This document shows, piece by piece, positions 35,116 through 42,548 of a DNA stretch of 64,000 nucleotides. Within the stretch, counting starts at the first letter, position 1; each line of letters begins with the position of its first letter. The stretch is from UBA10649 sp963700745 (GTDB taxonomy: Bacteria > Actinomycetota > Actinomycetes > S36-B12): the NCBI GenBank assembly GCA_963700745.1, contig CAVOYT010000015.1, positions 1-64,000 on the forward strand. Reading direction: 5' to 3'. The translations under genes and the position numbers were made by a program. The notes beneath the pieces are model-generated. The model was given only the letters and a program-made list of their open reading frames with translations. It was not told the DNA's origin and did no database searches.

Positions 35116-36030
35116 ATGCGCCGACTCGCCTCCATCGCCTCCATCGCTGCCGCCGGACTCCTCCTCGCTGCCTGCTCCTCCGGAAGTTCGTCTTCAAGCG
35201 AACCCGTCACCATCGGGGCCTTCAACTTCTCCGAGTCCACGATCCTCGCCGAGATCTACGCCCAGGCGCTGTCGGCGAAGGGCATCGAGGCGTCGGTGAC
35301 GCAGTCCACGAACCGTGAGGTGCTGGAGCCCGCACTCGAGGCTGGGGAGGTGCAGATCGTGCCTGAGTACCTCGGCACCTTCACCGAGTTCCTCAACCTC
35401 AAGGTCAACGGCCCGGATGCCGCAGCGGTGGCCAGTGGTGACGTCGACGCCACGTTCGCCGAGGCGCAGAAGCTGGCCGAGCCGCTCGGCGTCACCGTAT
35501 TGACGCCGTCACCCGCGGCCGACCAGAACGCCTTCGCGGTGACCGCGGAGTTCGCGTCCGCGAACAACCTCGTGACCGTCTCCGACCTCGCCGCCCTCAG
35601 CCAGACGCAGAGCGTGCGGCTCGGCGGGCCGCCCGAGTGCCCCGAGCGTCCGTTCTGCCAGCCGGGGCTGGAGGGGACCTACGGGTTCAAGACGGGCGAG
35701 TTCGTCCCGCTGGACGCCGGCGGCCCGCTGACCAAGGAGGCCCTCGCTCAGGGCAGCATCGACGTGGGGCTGGTCTTCAGCTCCGATGGCGGGGTCGCGG
35801 CGAACGACCTGGTCGTGCTCGAGGACGACAAGGCGCTCCAGCAGGTCGACAACGTCGTGCCGGTCGTCAAGACGAGCGCCTTGACTTCCGAGATCTCGGA
35901 CGTCCTTGACCAGGTGTCCGCGGCATTGACGACGAGCGCACTCGTGGCGATGAACAAGGCCGTCGACATCGACCGTCAGAAGGCGGCCGAGGTAGCGGCC
36001 CAGTTCCTCACGGACAACGGCCTCTCCTAG
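35116..36030 (+). CDS. Osmoprotectant-binding lipoprotein (ABC transporter)
   Basis: A 304-residue substrate-binding lipoprotein: MRRLASIASIAAAGLLLAAC with a lipobox (LLAAC), a Ser-rich linker, then PVTIGAFNFSESTILAEIYA, QALSAKGIEASVTQSTNREV, LEPALEAGEVQIVPEYLGTF, and PSPAADQNAFAVTAEFASAN. The G-x-F-N-F-S-E-S and V-P-E-Y-x-G-T signatures belong to the OpuAC/ProX group binding quaternary amines. The lobe two segment LKTG-like YGFKTGEFVPLDAGGPLTKE and ALAQGSIDVGLVFSSDGGVA closes the fold. It completes the four-gene transporter with the two permeases and the divergent ATPase. Compounds such as glycine betaine, choline or carnitine are expected. Confidence 0.92.
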   Translation: MRRLASIASIAAAGLLLAACSSGSSSSSEPVTIGAFNFSESTILAEIYAQALSAKGIEASVTQSTNREVLEPALEAGEVQIVPEYLGTFTEFLNLKVNGPDAAAVASGDVDATFAEAQKLAEPLGVTVLTPSPAADQNAFAVTAEFASANNLVTVSDLAALSQTQSVRLGGPPECPERPFCQPGLEGTYGFKTGEFVPLDAGGPLTKEALAQGSIDVGLVFSSDGGVAANDLVVLEDDKALQQVDNVVPVVKTSALTSEISDVLDQVSAALTTSALVAMNKAVDIDRQKAAEVAAQFLTDNGLS

Positions 36031-36064
36031 TGCGGGTCAGGTGACGGCAGACAGGCCGGACCGC

Positions 36065-36667
36065 ATGGACGTTCGGCCAGCGACCTTCTCGGACGTCGAT
36101 GCGGTCGCGGACACGGTCACGGCGGCGTTCGCCGCTGACCCGGCCTGGTCCTTCATCATCGGACCCGGCAACCCCCGCGCCATGAAGGCGTTCGCTCACG
36201 CCCTGCTCATCCCCCGTATTCGACGGGACACGGCATGGGTGACCGACGACTGCATGTCAGTCGCGATGTGGGACCGACGCTCGCTCGACGGGCCGGTCGA
36301 CCCGGGCCACGACGAGCGCAAGGCAGCCTTCCGCGCGGAGGTGGGTGAGCAGATCTGGGCTCGACTCGAGGCGTACGACGCAGCCGTTAGCGCAGTCGCT
36401 CCCCCTCGGCCCTACTGGTACCTCGGGGTCCTCGCCACGCATCCCGACTTCCACGGCCGCGGCCTGGCAACCAGGGTGCTGCGTCCCGGACTGGATTCGG
36501 CGGACGCCGAGGGGTGGGACAGCTGGCTCGAGACATCCACTCCCGCCAACAAGGCGTTCTACGCCGGCCGCGGCTTCACCGAGGGTGTGCCGTTCGACGT
36601 GCCCGGGGGTCCGCCCATCGTGGTGGTTGCGGCGCCCGGCCAGGCCACGGTCGAGACGAAGGCGTAG
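36065..36667 (+). CDS. GNAT-family N-acetyltransferase
   Basis: An acetyltransferase of about 200 residues: MDVRPATFSDVDAVADTVTA, FAADPAWSFIIGPGNPRAM, then SVAMWDRRSL, PPRPYWYLGVLATHPDFHGR, GLATRVLRPGLDSADAEGWD (acetyl-CoA loop H-G-R-G-L-A), SWLETSTPANKAFYAGRGFT and VPFDVPGGPPIVVVAAP. The Y-L-G-V-L-A-T-H-P strand with L-E-T-S-T-P-x-N and F-Y-x-x-x-G-F is a recognisable GNAT subgroup of actinomycetes. A GTG at 36041 is a possible earlier start, but the ATG at 36065 fits the fold. It follows the ABC transporter operon at 34 nt but is not obviously related to it. Confidence 0.85.
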   Translation: MDVRPATFSDVDAVADTVTAAFAADPAWSFIIGPGNPRAMKAFAHALLIPRIRRDTAWVTDDCMSVAMWDRRSLDGPVDPGHDERKAAFRAEVGEQIWARLEAYDAAVSAVAPPRPYWYLGVLATHPDFHGRGLATRVLRPGLDSADAEGWDSWLETSTPANKAFYAGRGFTEGVPFDVPGGPPIVVVAAPGQATVETKA

Positions 36668-36709
36668 CGAACCTGTTCAGGCGTGAACGCGGAACCTAGG
36701 ATCCACGCC

Positions 36710-37264
36710 ATGGCCACCAACCCGGACCGTGCGAGCTACTTCCCCGCCATCGAGAAGAAGTACGGGCAGCCGATGTCCTACTGGTTCGACCAGATGGCCG
36801 AGATCTCCGACCGCAAGTACCCCGAGCAGATCGCCTACCTGCGCGAGAACCACGGCTTCAGTCAGGCCCACGCCAATGCACTGGTCCTGTACTCCCGTGG
36901 CTCGACGAGCGCCCACCGCGTCCACACCATCGATGAGTACCTCGAGCCCTTCGACGAGACCAAGCGCGCGACCGTGCGCGCGATCTTCAAGGCCATCACG
37001 TCGAAGTACCCGAAGATGGAACTGGTCATCGCCTGGAACCAGCCGATGCTCAAGCTCGACGGCCAGTACATCTTCGGGGTCTCGGTGCTGAAGAACCACC
37101 TCCTCATCGCGCCCTGGAGCAAGGCCGTGCTGGACGACTTCGCCCCGCGCCTGACGGACTACAAGGTCAACAAGAAGACCATCCAGGTCCCGGTCGACTG
37201 GAAGCCCGACACCAAGCTGCTGCGGGACATGGCGGCCGCGCGAATCGCGGAGATCACCGACTGA
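36710..37264 (+). CDS. DUF4287/DUF1801-type protein
   Basis: A 184-residue soluble protein in two parts. The first, YFPAIEKKYGQPMSYWFDQM followed by YPEQIAYLRENHGFSQAHAN and ALVLYSRGS, is the DUF4287 domain (conserved Y-x-x-I-x-x-K-x-G, a W, and G-x-x-x-x-H-A-N). The second, YLEPFDETKRATVRAIFKAI, PKMELVIAWNQPMLKLDGQY and IFGVSVLKNHLLIAPWSKAV, is a DUF1801/iron-chaperone-like (YdhG) fold. The real start is the ATG at 36710 after a short gap from the GNAT gene. The role is not known; such proteins may carry ligands or nucleotides. Complete and in one frame. Confidence 0.82.
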   Translation: MATNPDRASYFPAIEKKYGQPMSYWFDQMAEISDRKYPEQIAYLRENHGFSQAHANALVLYSRGSTSAHRVHTIDEYLEPFDETKRATVRAIFKAITSKYPKMELVIAWNQPMLKLDGQYIFGVSVLKNHLLIAPWSKAVLDDFAPRLTDYKVNKKTIQVPVDWKPDTKLLRDMAAARIAEITD

Positions 37265-37300
37265 GAGAGCCTCGAACGAGGTCGGCACCGACTCGACGGC

Positions 37301-37691
37301 TCAGCCGTTGCGCTGAATCAGCTGGATCAGGTTGCCGCACGTGTCATCAAGCACGGCCATCGTCACCGGTCCCATCTCGACGGGCTCCTGCGTGAACTGC
37401 ACGCCCAGCTGCGCCAGCCGTGCGTGCTCGGCGACCACGTCGTCGACGGCGAAGGACGCAGTACGGAATGCCGTCGCTGAACAGCGCCGCCTTGAACGGC
37501 CCGGCGGCGGGATGGGCGTCGGGCTCGAGCAGCAGTTCGGTGCCGTCCGGGTCGTCGGGTGACACGACGGTCAGCCAGCGATACTCGCCGAGCGACACGT
37601 CGTCCTTGACGACGAAGCCCAGCACGTCGGTGTAGAAGCGCTCGGCCTTGGCCTGGTCGTCGACGAGGACGTTGGTGAGGTGGATTCTCAT
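37301..37691 (-). CDS. VOC-family protein (one frame change)
   Basis: MRIHLTNVLVDDQAKAERFY opens the first beta-alpha-beta unit, followed by TDVLGFVVKDDVSLGEYRWL, TVVSPDDPDGTELLLEPDAH (with the E metal ligand in ELLLEP) and PFKAALFSDGIPYCV. After a frame slip near 37460 the second unit reads FAVDDVVAEHARLAQLGVQF, TQEPVEMGPVTMAVLDDTCG and NLIQLIQRNG ending at 37301. The D-T-C-G-N-x-I-Q-L end with the last glutamate replaced by glutamine is a common actinobacterial VOC subgroup. Substrate unknown. It is divergent from arr, with 76 nt between the starts. Confidence 0.82.
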
Positions 37692-37767
37692 GTGCTCTCC
37701 GGTTGTCGGCCAGGTACCGTCGATGCGCGATGCTTCCTGAGGACCCCGACATGCGCAAGGAGGCGAC

Positions 37768-38196
37768 ATGGAGATCGATCCGACGCGGTTCGGGTCCGCC
37801 GACCCCGGGCCCTTCTTCCACGGCACCAAGGCCGACCTGAGCGTCGGCGATCTGCTGGAGCCCGGCAAGAGCTCGAACTTCGGGGCGGGAGCGACGGCCA
37901 ACTTCGTGTACCTCACCGCCACCCTCGATGCTGCCGTCTGGGGAGCGGAGCTCGCGCTGGGCGATGCGCCCGGGCGCATCTACGTGGTGGAGCCCACTGG
38001 CCCGTTCGAGGATGACCCGAACCTGACCGACACGAAGTTCCCCGGCAACCGGACGAGGTCCTATCGGACTCGAGAGCCGCTACGCGTGGTCGGCGAGGTC
38101 GAGGGTTGGGAGGGCCATCCCCCCGAGGTGCTGCAGACGATGCTGGATCGCGTCGAGGAACTGAAGCGGCAGGGCGTCGAGGCGATCAACGACTGA
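37768..38196 (+). CDS. arr: Rifamycin ADP-ribosyltransferase (Arr)
   Basis: A complete 142-residue Arr. The enzyme uses NAD+ to ADP-ribosylate the hydroxyl at C23 of the rifamycin ansa chain, making the drug inactive. The sequence shows the family hallmarks: GPFFHGTKADLSVGDLLEPG with the conserved H, SNFGAGATANFVYLTATLDA, AVWGAELALGDAPGRIYVVE, PTGPFEDDPNLTDTKFPGNR and TRSYRTREPLRVVGEVEGWE. Length and motifs match known chromosomal Arr proteins of mycobacteria and streptomycetes. AAGGAGGCGAC lies just before the ATG at 37768. It is a single gene between the VOC gene (divergent) and a secreted protein gene. Function is assigned with high certainty; resistance in the cell depends on expression. 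Confidence 0.94.
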   Translation: MEIDPTRFGSADPGPFFHGTKADLSVGDLLEPGKSSNFGAGATANFVYLTATLDAAVWGAELALGDAPGRIYVVEPTGPFEDDPNLTDTKFPGNRTRSYRTREPLRVVGEVEGWEGHPPEVLQTMLDRVEELKRQGVEAIND

Positions 38197-38278
38197 CCCC
38201 GCGCCAGCGCGACACTGTCGCGAACTCCGGTGTTCAATGGATCGGAGGCACTCCCCCGGGGGCTAGGGGTGGAAGAAC

Positions 38279-39235
38279 ATGACCGAGTTCAGACTGATGC
38301 CAAGAATCCTTGTTGCCCTTGTCGGCGTCCTTGCCTTGCTCGTCGGGAGCGCATTGCCGGCCGCGGCCAGTCCGCCGTCTGTGGACAACGTCATCAACCA
38401 CATCGACAGGAACCTGCAGGCCTCGAAATGGAAGCTGGCTGACGCGAACATCGACGCGTTGGAGAAGACGATCTACAGCGAGCTGATCGTGCGCAAGACC
38501 CCCGTGTCGCTGCCATCGAATCCCGTCGATGTCCGGCTCGCCGCAGTCCAGCAGCGACTGCAGGACCTGAAGGCCGAGTACAAGGCCCTCAGCGACGCGC
38601 TCGAAGCGGCGCAGCGCCTCAGCGCCAAGGCCGGCAAGCAGGCGATCCTCGATATCGGGGGCGAACTCGTCACCAAGCTCAACTTGATCAACGGCGGCAA
38701 GCTCGCGCCCCTGTCCGCAGCCAAGTCGCACAATGCGACCGTCATCGCCCAGGACTTCGCAGCCCTCCGCAACGCAAATGCAGCGGTGAAGTACCTCTCC
38801 GGTCTGCGCCAGAGCCTGATGCCCGCCGTCAGGGCGTCCCAGCGTGATCGCGCCCACCTGACGACGCTGAAGAAGCAGATGGACAAGGTCATCGCAAAGT
38901 ACGCGCCGAAGGGCCTCACGGTCGGACCGGGTGCACCGGCCGCGGTCGCTCCCGAGGCCGCCACGTGGGGCGGGGCGTGGTCCACCGACTGGGGCACCAT
39001 GACCCTCAGCCAGTCCGGCAACGCCGTCTCCGGGACGTACACGCATGACGCAGGTCGGATCGAGGGCACGGCGAGCGGCAGCACGGTCAGCGGCCGCTGG
39101 TCGGAGGCCCCGTCGTACGCGGGTCCCAGCGACGCCGGGACGTTCACGTGGACACTGTCCGCTGACGGGCAGTCGTTCAGCGGCAAGTGGACCTACGACG
39201 GCGGTGGTGGAGGCAGCTGGACGGGCAGGCGGTAG
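38279..39235 (+). CDS. Secreted helical plus beta-domain protein of unknown function
   Basis: A 318-residue exported protein. Residues 1-30 are a signal peptide (MPRILVALVGVLALLVGSAL with cleavage near PAAASPP). The middle region, 35-215, is helical and partly coiled coil (SVDNVINHIDRNLQASKWKL, VQQRLQDLKAEYKALSDALE). The C-terminal 80 residues are a small beta domain: WGGAWSTDWGTMTLSQSGNA, VSGTYTHDAGRIEGTASGST, VSGRWSEAPSYAGPSDAGTF and TWTLSADGQSFSGKWTYDGG. The W-G-T-M-x-L-x-Q-x-G-x-x-V-x-G-x-Y pattern resembles domains in many bacterial surface proteins. The helical part may bind a partner. The ATG at 38279 follows GGGGTGGAAG. I do not recognise the full-length protein. Confidence 0.7.
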   Translation: MTEFRLMPRILVALVGVLALLVGSALPAAASPPSVDNVINHIDRNLQASKWKLADANIDALEKTIYSELIVRKTPVSLPSNPVDVRLAAVQQRLQDLKAEYKALSDALEAAQRLSAKAGKQAILDIGGELVTKLNLINGGKLAPLSAAKSHNATVIAQDFAALRNANAAVKYLSGLRQSLMPAVRASQRDRAHLTTLKKQMDKVIAKYAPKGLTVGPGAPAAVAPEAATWGGAWSTDWGTMTLSQSGNAVSGTYTHDAGRIEGTASGSTVSGRWSEAPSYAGPSDAGTFTWTLSADGQSFSGKWTYDGGGGGSWTGRR

Positions 39236-39303
39236 CGAGGGCTGGCCAGACCGACGGCGGTCGACGACAATGATCGGACTGTCGCCCACCGCAGGAGGAG
39301 TTC

Positions 39304-39675
39304 ATGGGACTCGGCGCGTTCTCGGTCAGCCTCACGGTGAAGGACCTGCCCGCCTCACGCGAGTTCTACGAGAAGCTGGGCTTCACGTCCCACGGCGGGG
39401 ACGCCAGCCAGGGGTGGCTGATCCTGAAGAACGGGGACTGCGTCATCGGCCTGTTCCAGGGCATGTTCGACCAGAACATCCTGACGTTCAATCCCGGCTG
39501 GGACGGCGATGCACAGGAACTGGGCGACTACACCGACGTGCGCGAGCTGCAGCGACAGTTCAAGGACCAGGGCCTGACGATGACGGCTGAGGCCGACGAG
39601 AGCACGACCGGACCGGCCAGTTTCGTCATCACCGACCCGGACGGCAACATGATCCTGTTCGACCAGCACGTGTGA
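39304..39675 (+). CDS. VOC-family protein
   Basis: Complete 123-residue VOC protein: MGLGAFSVSLTVKDLPASRE, FYEKLGFTSHGGDASQGWLI, LKNGDCVIGLFQGMFDQNIL, TFNPGWDGDAQELGDYTDVR and STTGPASFVITDPDGNMILF. The K-D-L-x-x-S-x-x-F-Y-x-x-L-G-F lead and the D-P-D-G-N-x-I-L-F-D end are textbook glyoxalase-fold features. The ribosome binding site GCAGGAGGAG is immediately upstream of the ATG. Only 18 nt separate its stop from the next gene, so both are probably one operon. Confidence 0.88.
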   Translation: MGLGAFSVSLTVKDLPASREFYEKLGFTSHGGDASQGWLILKNGDCVIGLFQGMFDQNILTFNPGWDGDAQELGDYTDVRELQRQFKDQGLTMTAEADESTTGPASFVITDPDGNMILFDQHV

Positions 39676-39693
39676 TTCCACGAGGAGGACACC

Positions 39694-40138
39694 ATTCCCA
39701 TCACCGGTGAGTACGAGCCCAGCGCATCGTCGTGGGTCGCCCAACAGGTCGCCGAGTACGAGGCCTCCGGAGGCACGCGGGCCAACACGCTTCGCGACAC
39801 CGGGATCCCGATCATCATCGTGACGATGCGGGGCGCGAAGAGCGGGAAGGTCCGCAAGATCGGGCTCATGCGGGTCGAGCACGACGGGGAGTACGCGCTG
39901 GTGGCCAGCAAGGGCGGAAGCCCGGACAACCCCGGCTGGTACTCCAACCTCGTTGAAGACCCGCACATCATGATCCAGGACGGCCCCGAGCCGCATGACT
40001 TCGTCGTGCGCGAGGTCGAGGGCGACGAGCGACAGCAATGGTGGGACCGGGGAGTCGCCGTGTTCCCGACCTACGCGGAGCTATGCGAAGAAGACGGGGC
40101 GAGTCATCCCCGTACTGGTGGCGTCGCCGACGGGCTGA
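39694..40138 (+). CDS. Deazaflavin-dependent nitroreductase-family (DUF385) oxidoreductase with a probable ATT start
   Basis: Family: F420-dependent oxidoreductases related to mycobacterial Ddn. The sequence reads PITGEYEPSASSWVAQQVAE, YEASGGTRANTLRDTGIPII, IVTMRGAKSGKVRKIGLMRV, EYALVASKGGSPDNPGWYSN and LVEDPHIMIQDGPEPHDFVV, with the conserved R-G-x-K-S-G-x-x-R-K and N-P-x-W-Y-x-N-L. The family normally starts M-P-I-T-G-E-Y. Here the codon at that position is ATT (39694-39696), placed 6 nt after GGAGG, with no ATG or GTG fitting in frame before residue 40. Near 40090 a slip gives the natural end YAKKTGRVIPVLVASPTG at 40138, overlapping the convergent ltrA gene. Confidence 0.8.
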
Positions 40139-41298
40139 CGACGGCCGCGCGCCTGATGGCCGCGTTCACCGCGATGAGGGCGGCCAGGATCAGCCCGATG
40201 GCGAGGAGGGGCAGCCCCAGCAGGGAGACCGCGACCACGGCGACGACGGCGACCGCCGAGGCCCAGGCGAGACCGCGACTGACCAGGGTCGGTCTGTGCA
40301 GCGCCCACATGGAGGCCACGTAGATGGCGACGGGCACCCCGACGGCGAGCGTCGCCGTCTGCAGCGAGACCTCAGCATGATCGGTCTGCACGTCCACGAC
40401 GACGGCCACGCCCGCCCCGACAGCTGCGGCCACCAGGAAGATCACGTAGTGGCCGAACCCCCAGATGAAGGCGCCGCGCAGCCCACCCTCGCCTTGCCCG
40501 GTCCTGACCAGGACGCCCACCGTGGGCGCGTTGAAGTAGAGCCACCACATCGAGCACACGATCACCAGCGCACCCGTGGCGGTGAGCACCAAGGTGCCCA
40601 GGCTCTCGGTCACGTCGGCCGCGGACTGCACTGCCACGACGGAGGCCAGGATGGACTCACCGAGGACGATGATCGTGAGCAGTCCGTATCGCTCCGCGAT
40701 GTGGTGCGGATGCCACGGGATGGAGGCCTTGCGCTGGCTCCACACCGGCACCGCCATCTCGCAGGCCACCAGCGCCAGGAAGATCGGCAGCTGCCACGGG
40801 CCTGTCGACGAACACGGCGAACAGGACCCACAGGACCTGCAGCACGATGATCGCCCCCGCCATCCCGCGGAGCGCGCTCGCCCTCGGCCGGTCGGACCGG
40901 GCGGCCCGCAGGTACTGGTAGACGAGGGAGAGTCGCACGATCACGTAGCCGACCACGATGACCTTGAAGTCTCCGTCGAAGGCCTTCGGCACGCCGGCCG
41001 CGAGCACGAGGATGCCGGCGACCTGGACGAATGTCGCGATTCGGTAGACCGCGTCGTCGTTGTCGTAGCCGGACGCGAACCAGGTGAACTGCAGCCACGC
41101 CCACCAGATGGCGAAGAAGACCATGGGGAAACCGATCAGCGCCTGCGACACGTGGTCCTCGGCGATGGCGTGGTGCAGGCTCGCGGCCGCCTGGGCGATC
41201 GCGACGACGAAACACAGGTCGACGAAGAGCTCGAGCGGTGTGGCCGCACGGTGCGCCTCGGACGGAGAGCGAGGAACGAGTGCCGCGAGTCGGGTCAT
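40104..41298 (-). CDS. Low temperature requirement protein A (LtrA) family membrane protein (one frame change)
   Basis: A protein of about 395 residues with roughly ten transmembrane helices. It opens MTRLAALVPRSPSEAHRAAT and then TPLELFVDLCFVVAIAQAAA, the signature L-E-L-F-x-D-L-x-F-V first helix of LtrA. Further FAIWWAWLQFTWFASGYDND (W-x-x-x-x-W-F-x-x-x-x-D-x-D-D), AVYRIATFVQVAGILVLAAG, and after a frame slip near 40780 IAERYGLLTIIVLGESILAS (E-R-x-G-L-L-x-I-I-x-L-G-E), WWLYFNAPTVGVLV and FIWGFGHYVIFLVAAAVGAG. The role in bacteria is unclear apart from growth at low temperature in Listeria. It is convergent with the DUF385 gene and overlaps it by 35 nt. Confidence 0.88.
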
Positions 41299-41393
41299 TG
41301 GAGGAGCCCCTCAGTTCGAGTCGACGCGGCCGCCTGGGTCAGCCCTTCAGGGATATCGAAGCAGACCAGCCGCCGCTCCGGTCCTGATCAGTC

Positions 41394-41810
41394 ATGGCCG
41401 ACAGTTCCAGCTCGACGTTGAACAGACTGCTCGAGGTGGTGTGGGTGGTCGTCGGCCTCGGGGCTCTCCTGCTGGCCTTGGTGCGCGAGCCGATCGCCGA
41501 CTGGGGCGCCTGGAATCTGGTCCTGGGAGCGGTGCTCGCGATCCTCGTCCTGGTCGGACTCTATGTCGCCGTCACGGGCAAGGGCGCGTTCATCAAGACG
41601 AAGAGGGGAGGAATGAAGCCGCGCGGGCGTCGCATCCCGGCGGTGGTGGCAATCATCGCGCTCGGACTCGCACTCGTACTCCAGCTCGCCAGCGGTACCT
41701 TGACGACGGGCGACATCCTCAGCTCCGGCATCTGGCTAGGCATCATGGCGTCGATGATCGGCGTTCTGGTCGAGACCAACGCGCAGGTCGCCCAGATGGA
41801 CGAGAACTAG
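41394..41810 (+). CDS. Small integral membrane protein of unknown function
   Basis: A 138-residue protein with four predicted membrane helices: LLEVVWVVVGLGALLLALVR, NLVLGAVLAILVLVGLYVAV, RIPAVVAIIALGLALVLQLA and SGIWLGIMASMIGVLVETNA. A short basic loop (IKTKRGGMKPRGRR) separates the two pairs, which predicts an inside-facing loop. I do not recognise a family. The start at 41394 follows CTGATCAGTC without a good ribosome binding site. The stop overlaps by 4 nt the stop region of the convergent DUF1232 gene. Confidence 0.6.
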   Translation: MADSSSSTLNRLLEVVWVVVGLGALLLALVREPIADWGAWNLVLGAVLAILVLVGLYVAVTGKGAFIKTKRGGMKPRGRRIPAVVAIIALGLALVLQLASGTLTTGDILSSGIWLGIMASMIGVLVETNAQVAQMDEN

Positions 41811-42181
41811 CGTCGGTCGAGCACCACTCCCGGGATCACGTCCGAGCCCCCGGGTGCCGCATTCGCCAGCGCGTCATTGCGGTCCAGCCAGTCCTCGGCC
41901 GAGGTGAGCAGCGCAGCCACGGCCACCGCCGCCATCGCGAGGTCGTCGCCCAGCCCGAAGGGGCCGAGCAGCATCTCGGGCATGAAGTCCAGGGGCGAGA
42001 GGACGTACAGCAGGCCCAGCAGGCCGCCGACGACGCGGAACCGAGGGGCTCCCGCCCATCGGCCGGTGAGGGTGTCACGGATCATGGGAAGCACTGCCGC
42101 GAGGCGCTGACCGAGCGGATGCCGCCCACGAGTGGCCTTAACGGCGCCGGCGACAGTGGTCGCCCGTGCGGTCATCCCCAT
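41807..42181 (-). CDS. YkvA-like DUF1232 membrane protein
   Basis: The protein starts MGMTARATTVAGAVKATRGR at 42181, preceded by AGGAGGAGATTCGC, a near-perfect ribosome binding site. It continues QRLAAVLPMIRDTLTGRWAG, APRFRVVGGLLGLLYVLSPL and DFMPEMLLGPFGLGDDLAMA. The G-L-L-x-L-x-Y-x-x-S-P-x-D-x-x-P-E hairpin followed by G-x-x-D-D is the signature of DUF1232 (YkvA, where it reads S-P-I-D-L-I-P). Two or three membrane helices. Function unknown. The longer open frame to 42535 is a mirror of the DUF2277 gene. Confidence 0.82.
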   Translation of the reverse strand: MGMTARATTVAGAVKATRGRHPLGQRLAAVLPMIRDTLTGRWAGAPRFRVVGGLLGLLYVLSPLDFMPEMLLGPFGLGDDLAMAAVAVAALLTSAEDWLDRNDALANAAPGGSDVIPGVVLDRR

Positions 42182-42280
42182 GCGAATCTCCTCCTGGTCG
42201 CCATCACGCAGCATCAGTACGACGTCTGATGCTTCAACGCGGTTCCGGTCACGGCCATTCCCGACGCCTACCCTGAGGGT

Positions 42281-42496
42281 ATGTGCCGCAGCATCAAGAC
42301 CCTCAGGCCCCCGTTCACCGAGGATCCCGGCGAGGACGACGTCCGGGCCGCCGCCCTGCAGTACGTGCGCAAGATCAGCGGCTTCCGCACACCGGCAGCC
42401 CACAATCGAGAGGCGTTCGACGAGGCCGTCGAGGCCGTTGCCGCCGCCACCCAGCAGCTCCTCGACCAGCTCGTCGTCAAGGGGGCGACCCGGTAG
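42281..42496 (+). CDS. DUF2277 protein
   Basis: A 71-residue protein MCRSIKTLRPPFTEDPGEDD, VRAAALQYVRKISGFRTPAA and HNREAFDEAVEAVAAATQQL. The M-C-R-x-I-x-T-L-x start and A-A-A-L-Q-Y-V-R-K-x-S-G-F core match DUF2277, a small conserved family of unknown function found in many actinomycetes. The length is typical. It is followed by the Type III polyketide synthase gene after 52 nt and may share its transcript, but no functional link is known. Confidence 0.9.
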   Translation: MCRSIKTLRPPFTEDPGEDDVRAAALQYVRKISGFRTPAAHNREAFDEAVEAVAAATQQLLDQLVVKGATR

Positions 42497-42548
42497 TCGC
42501 ACCGGGCGCGACTTCCGCTGCCGACGAGGGGACACCTACGATCGGCCA

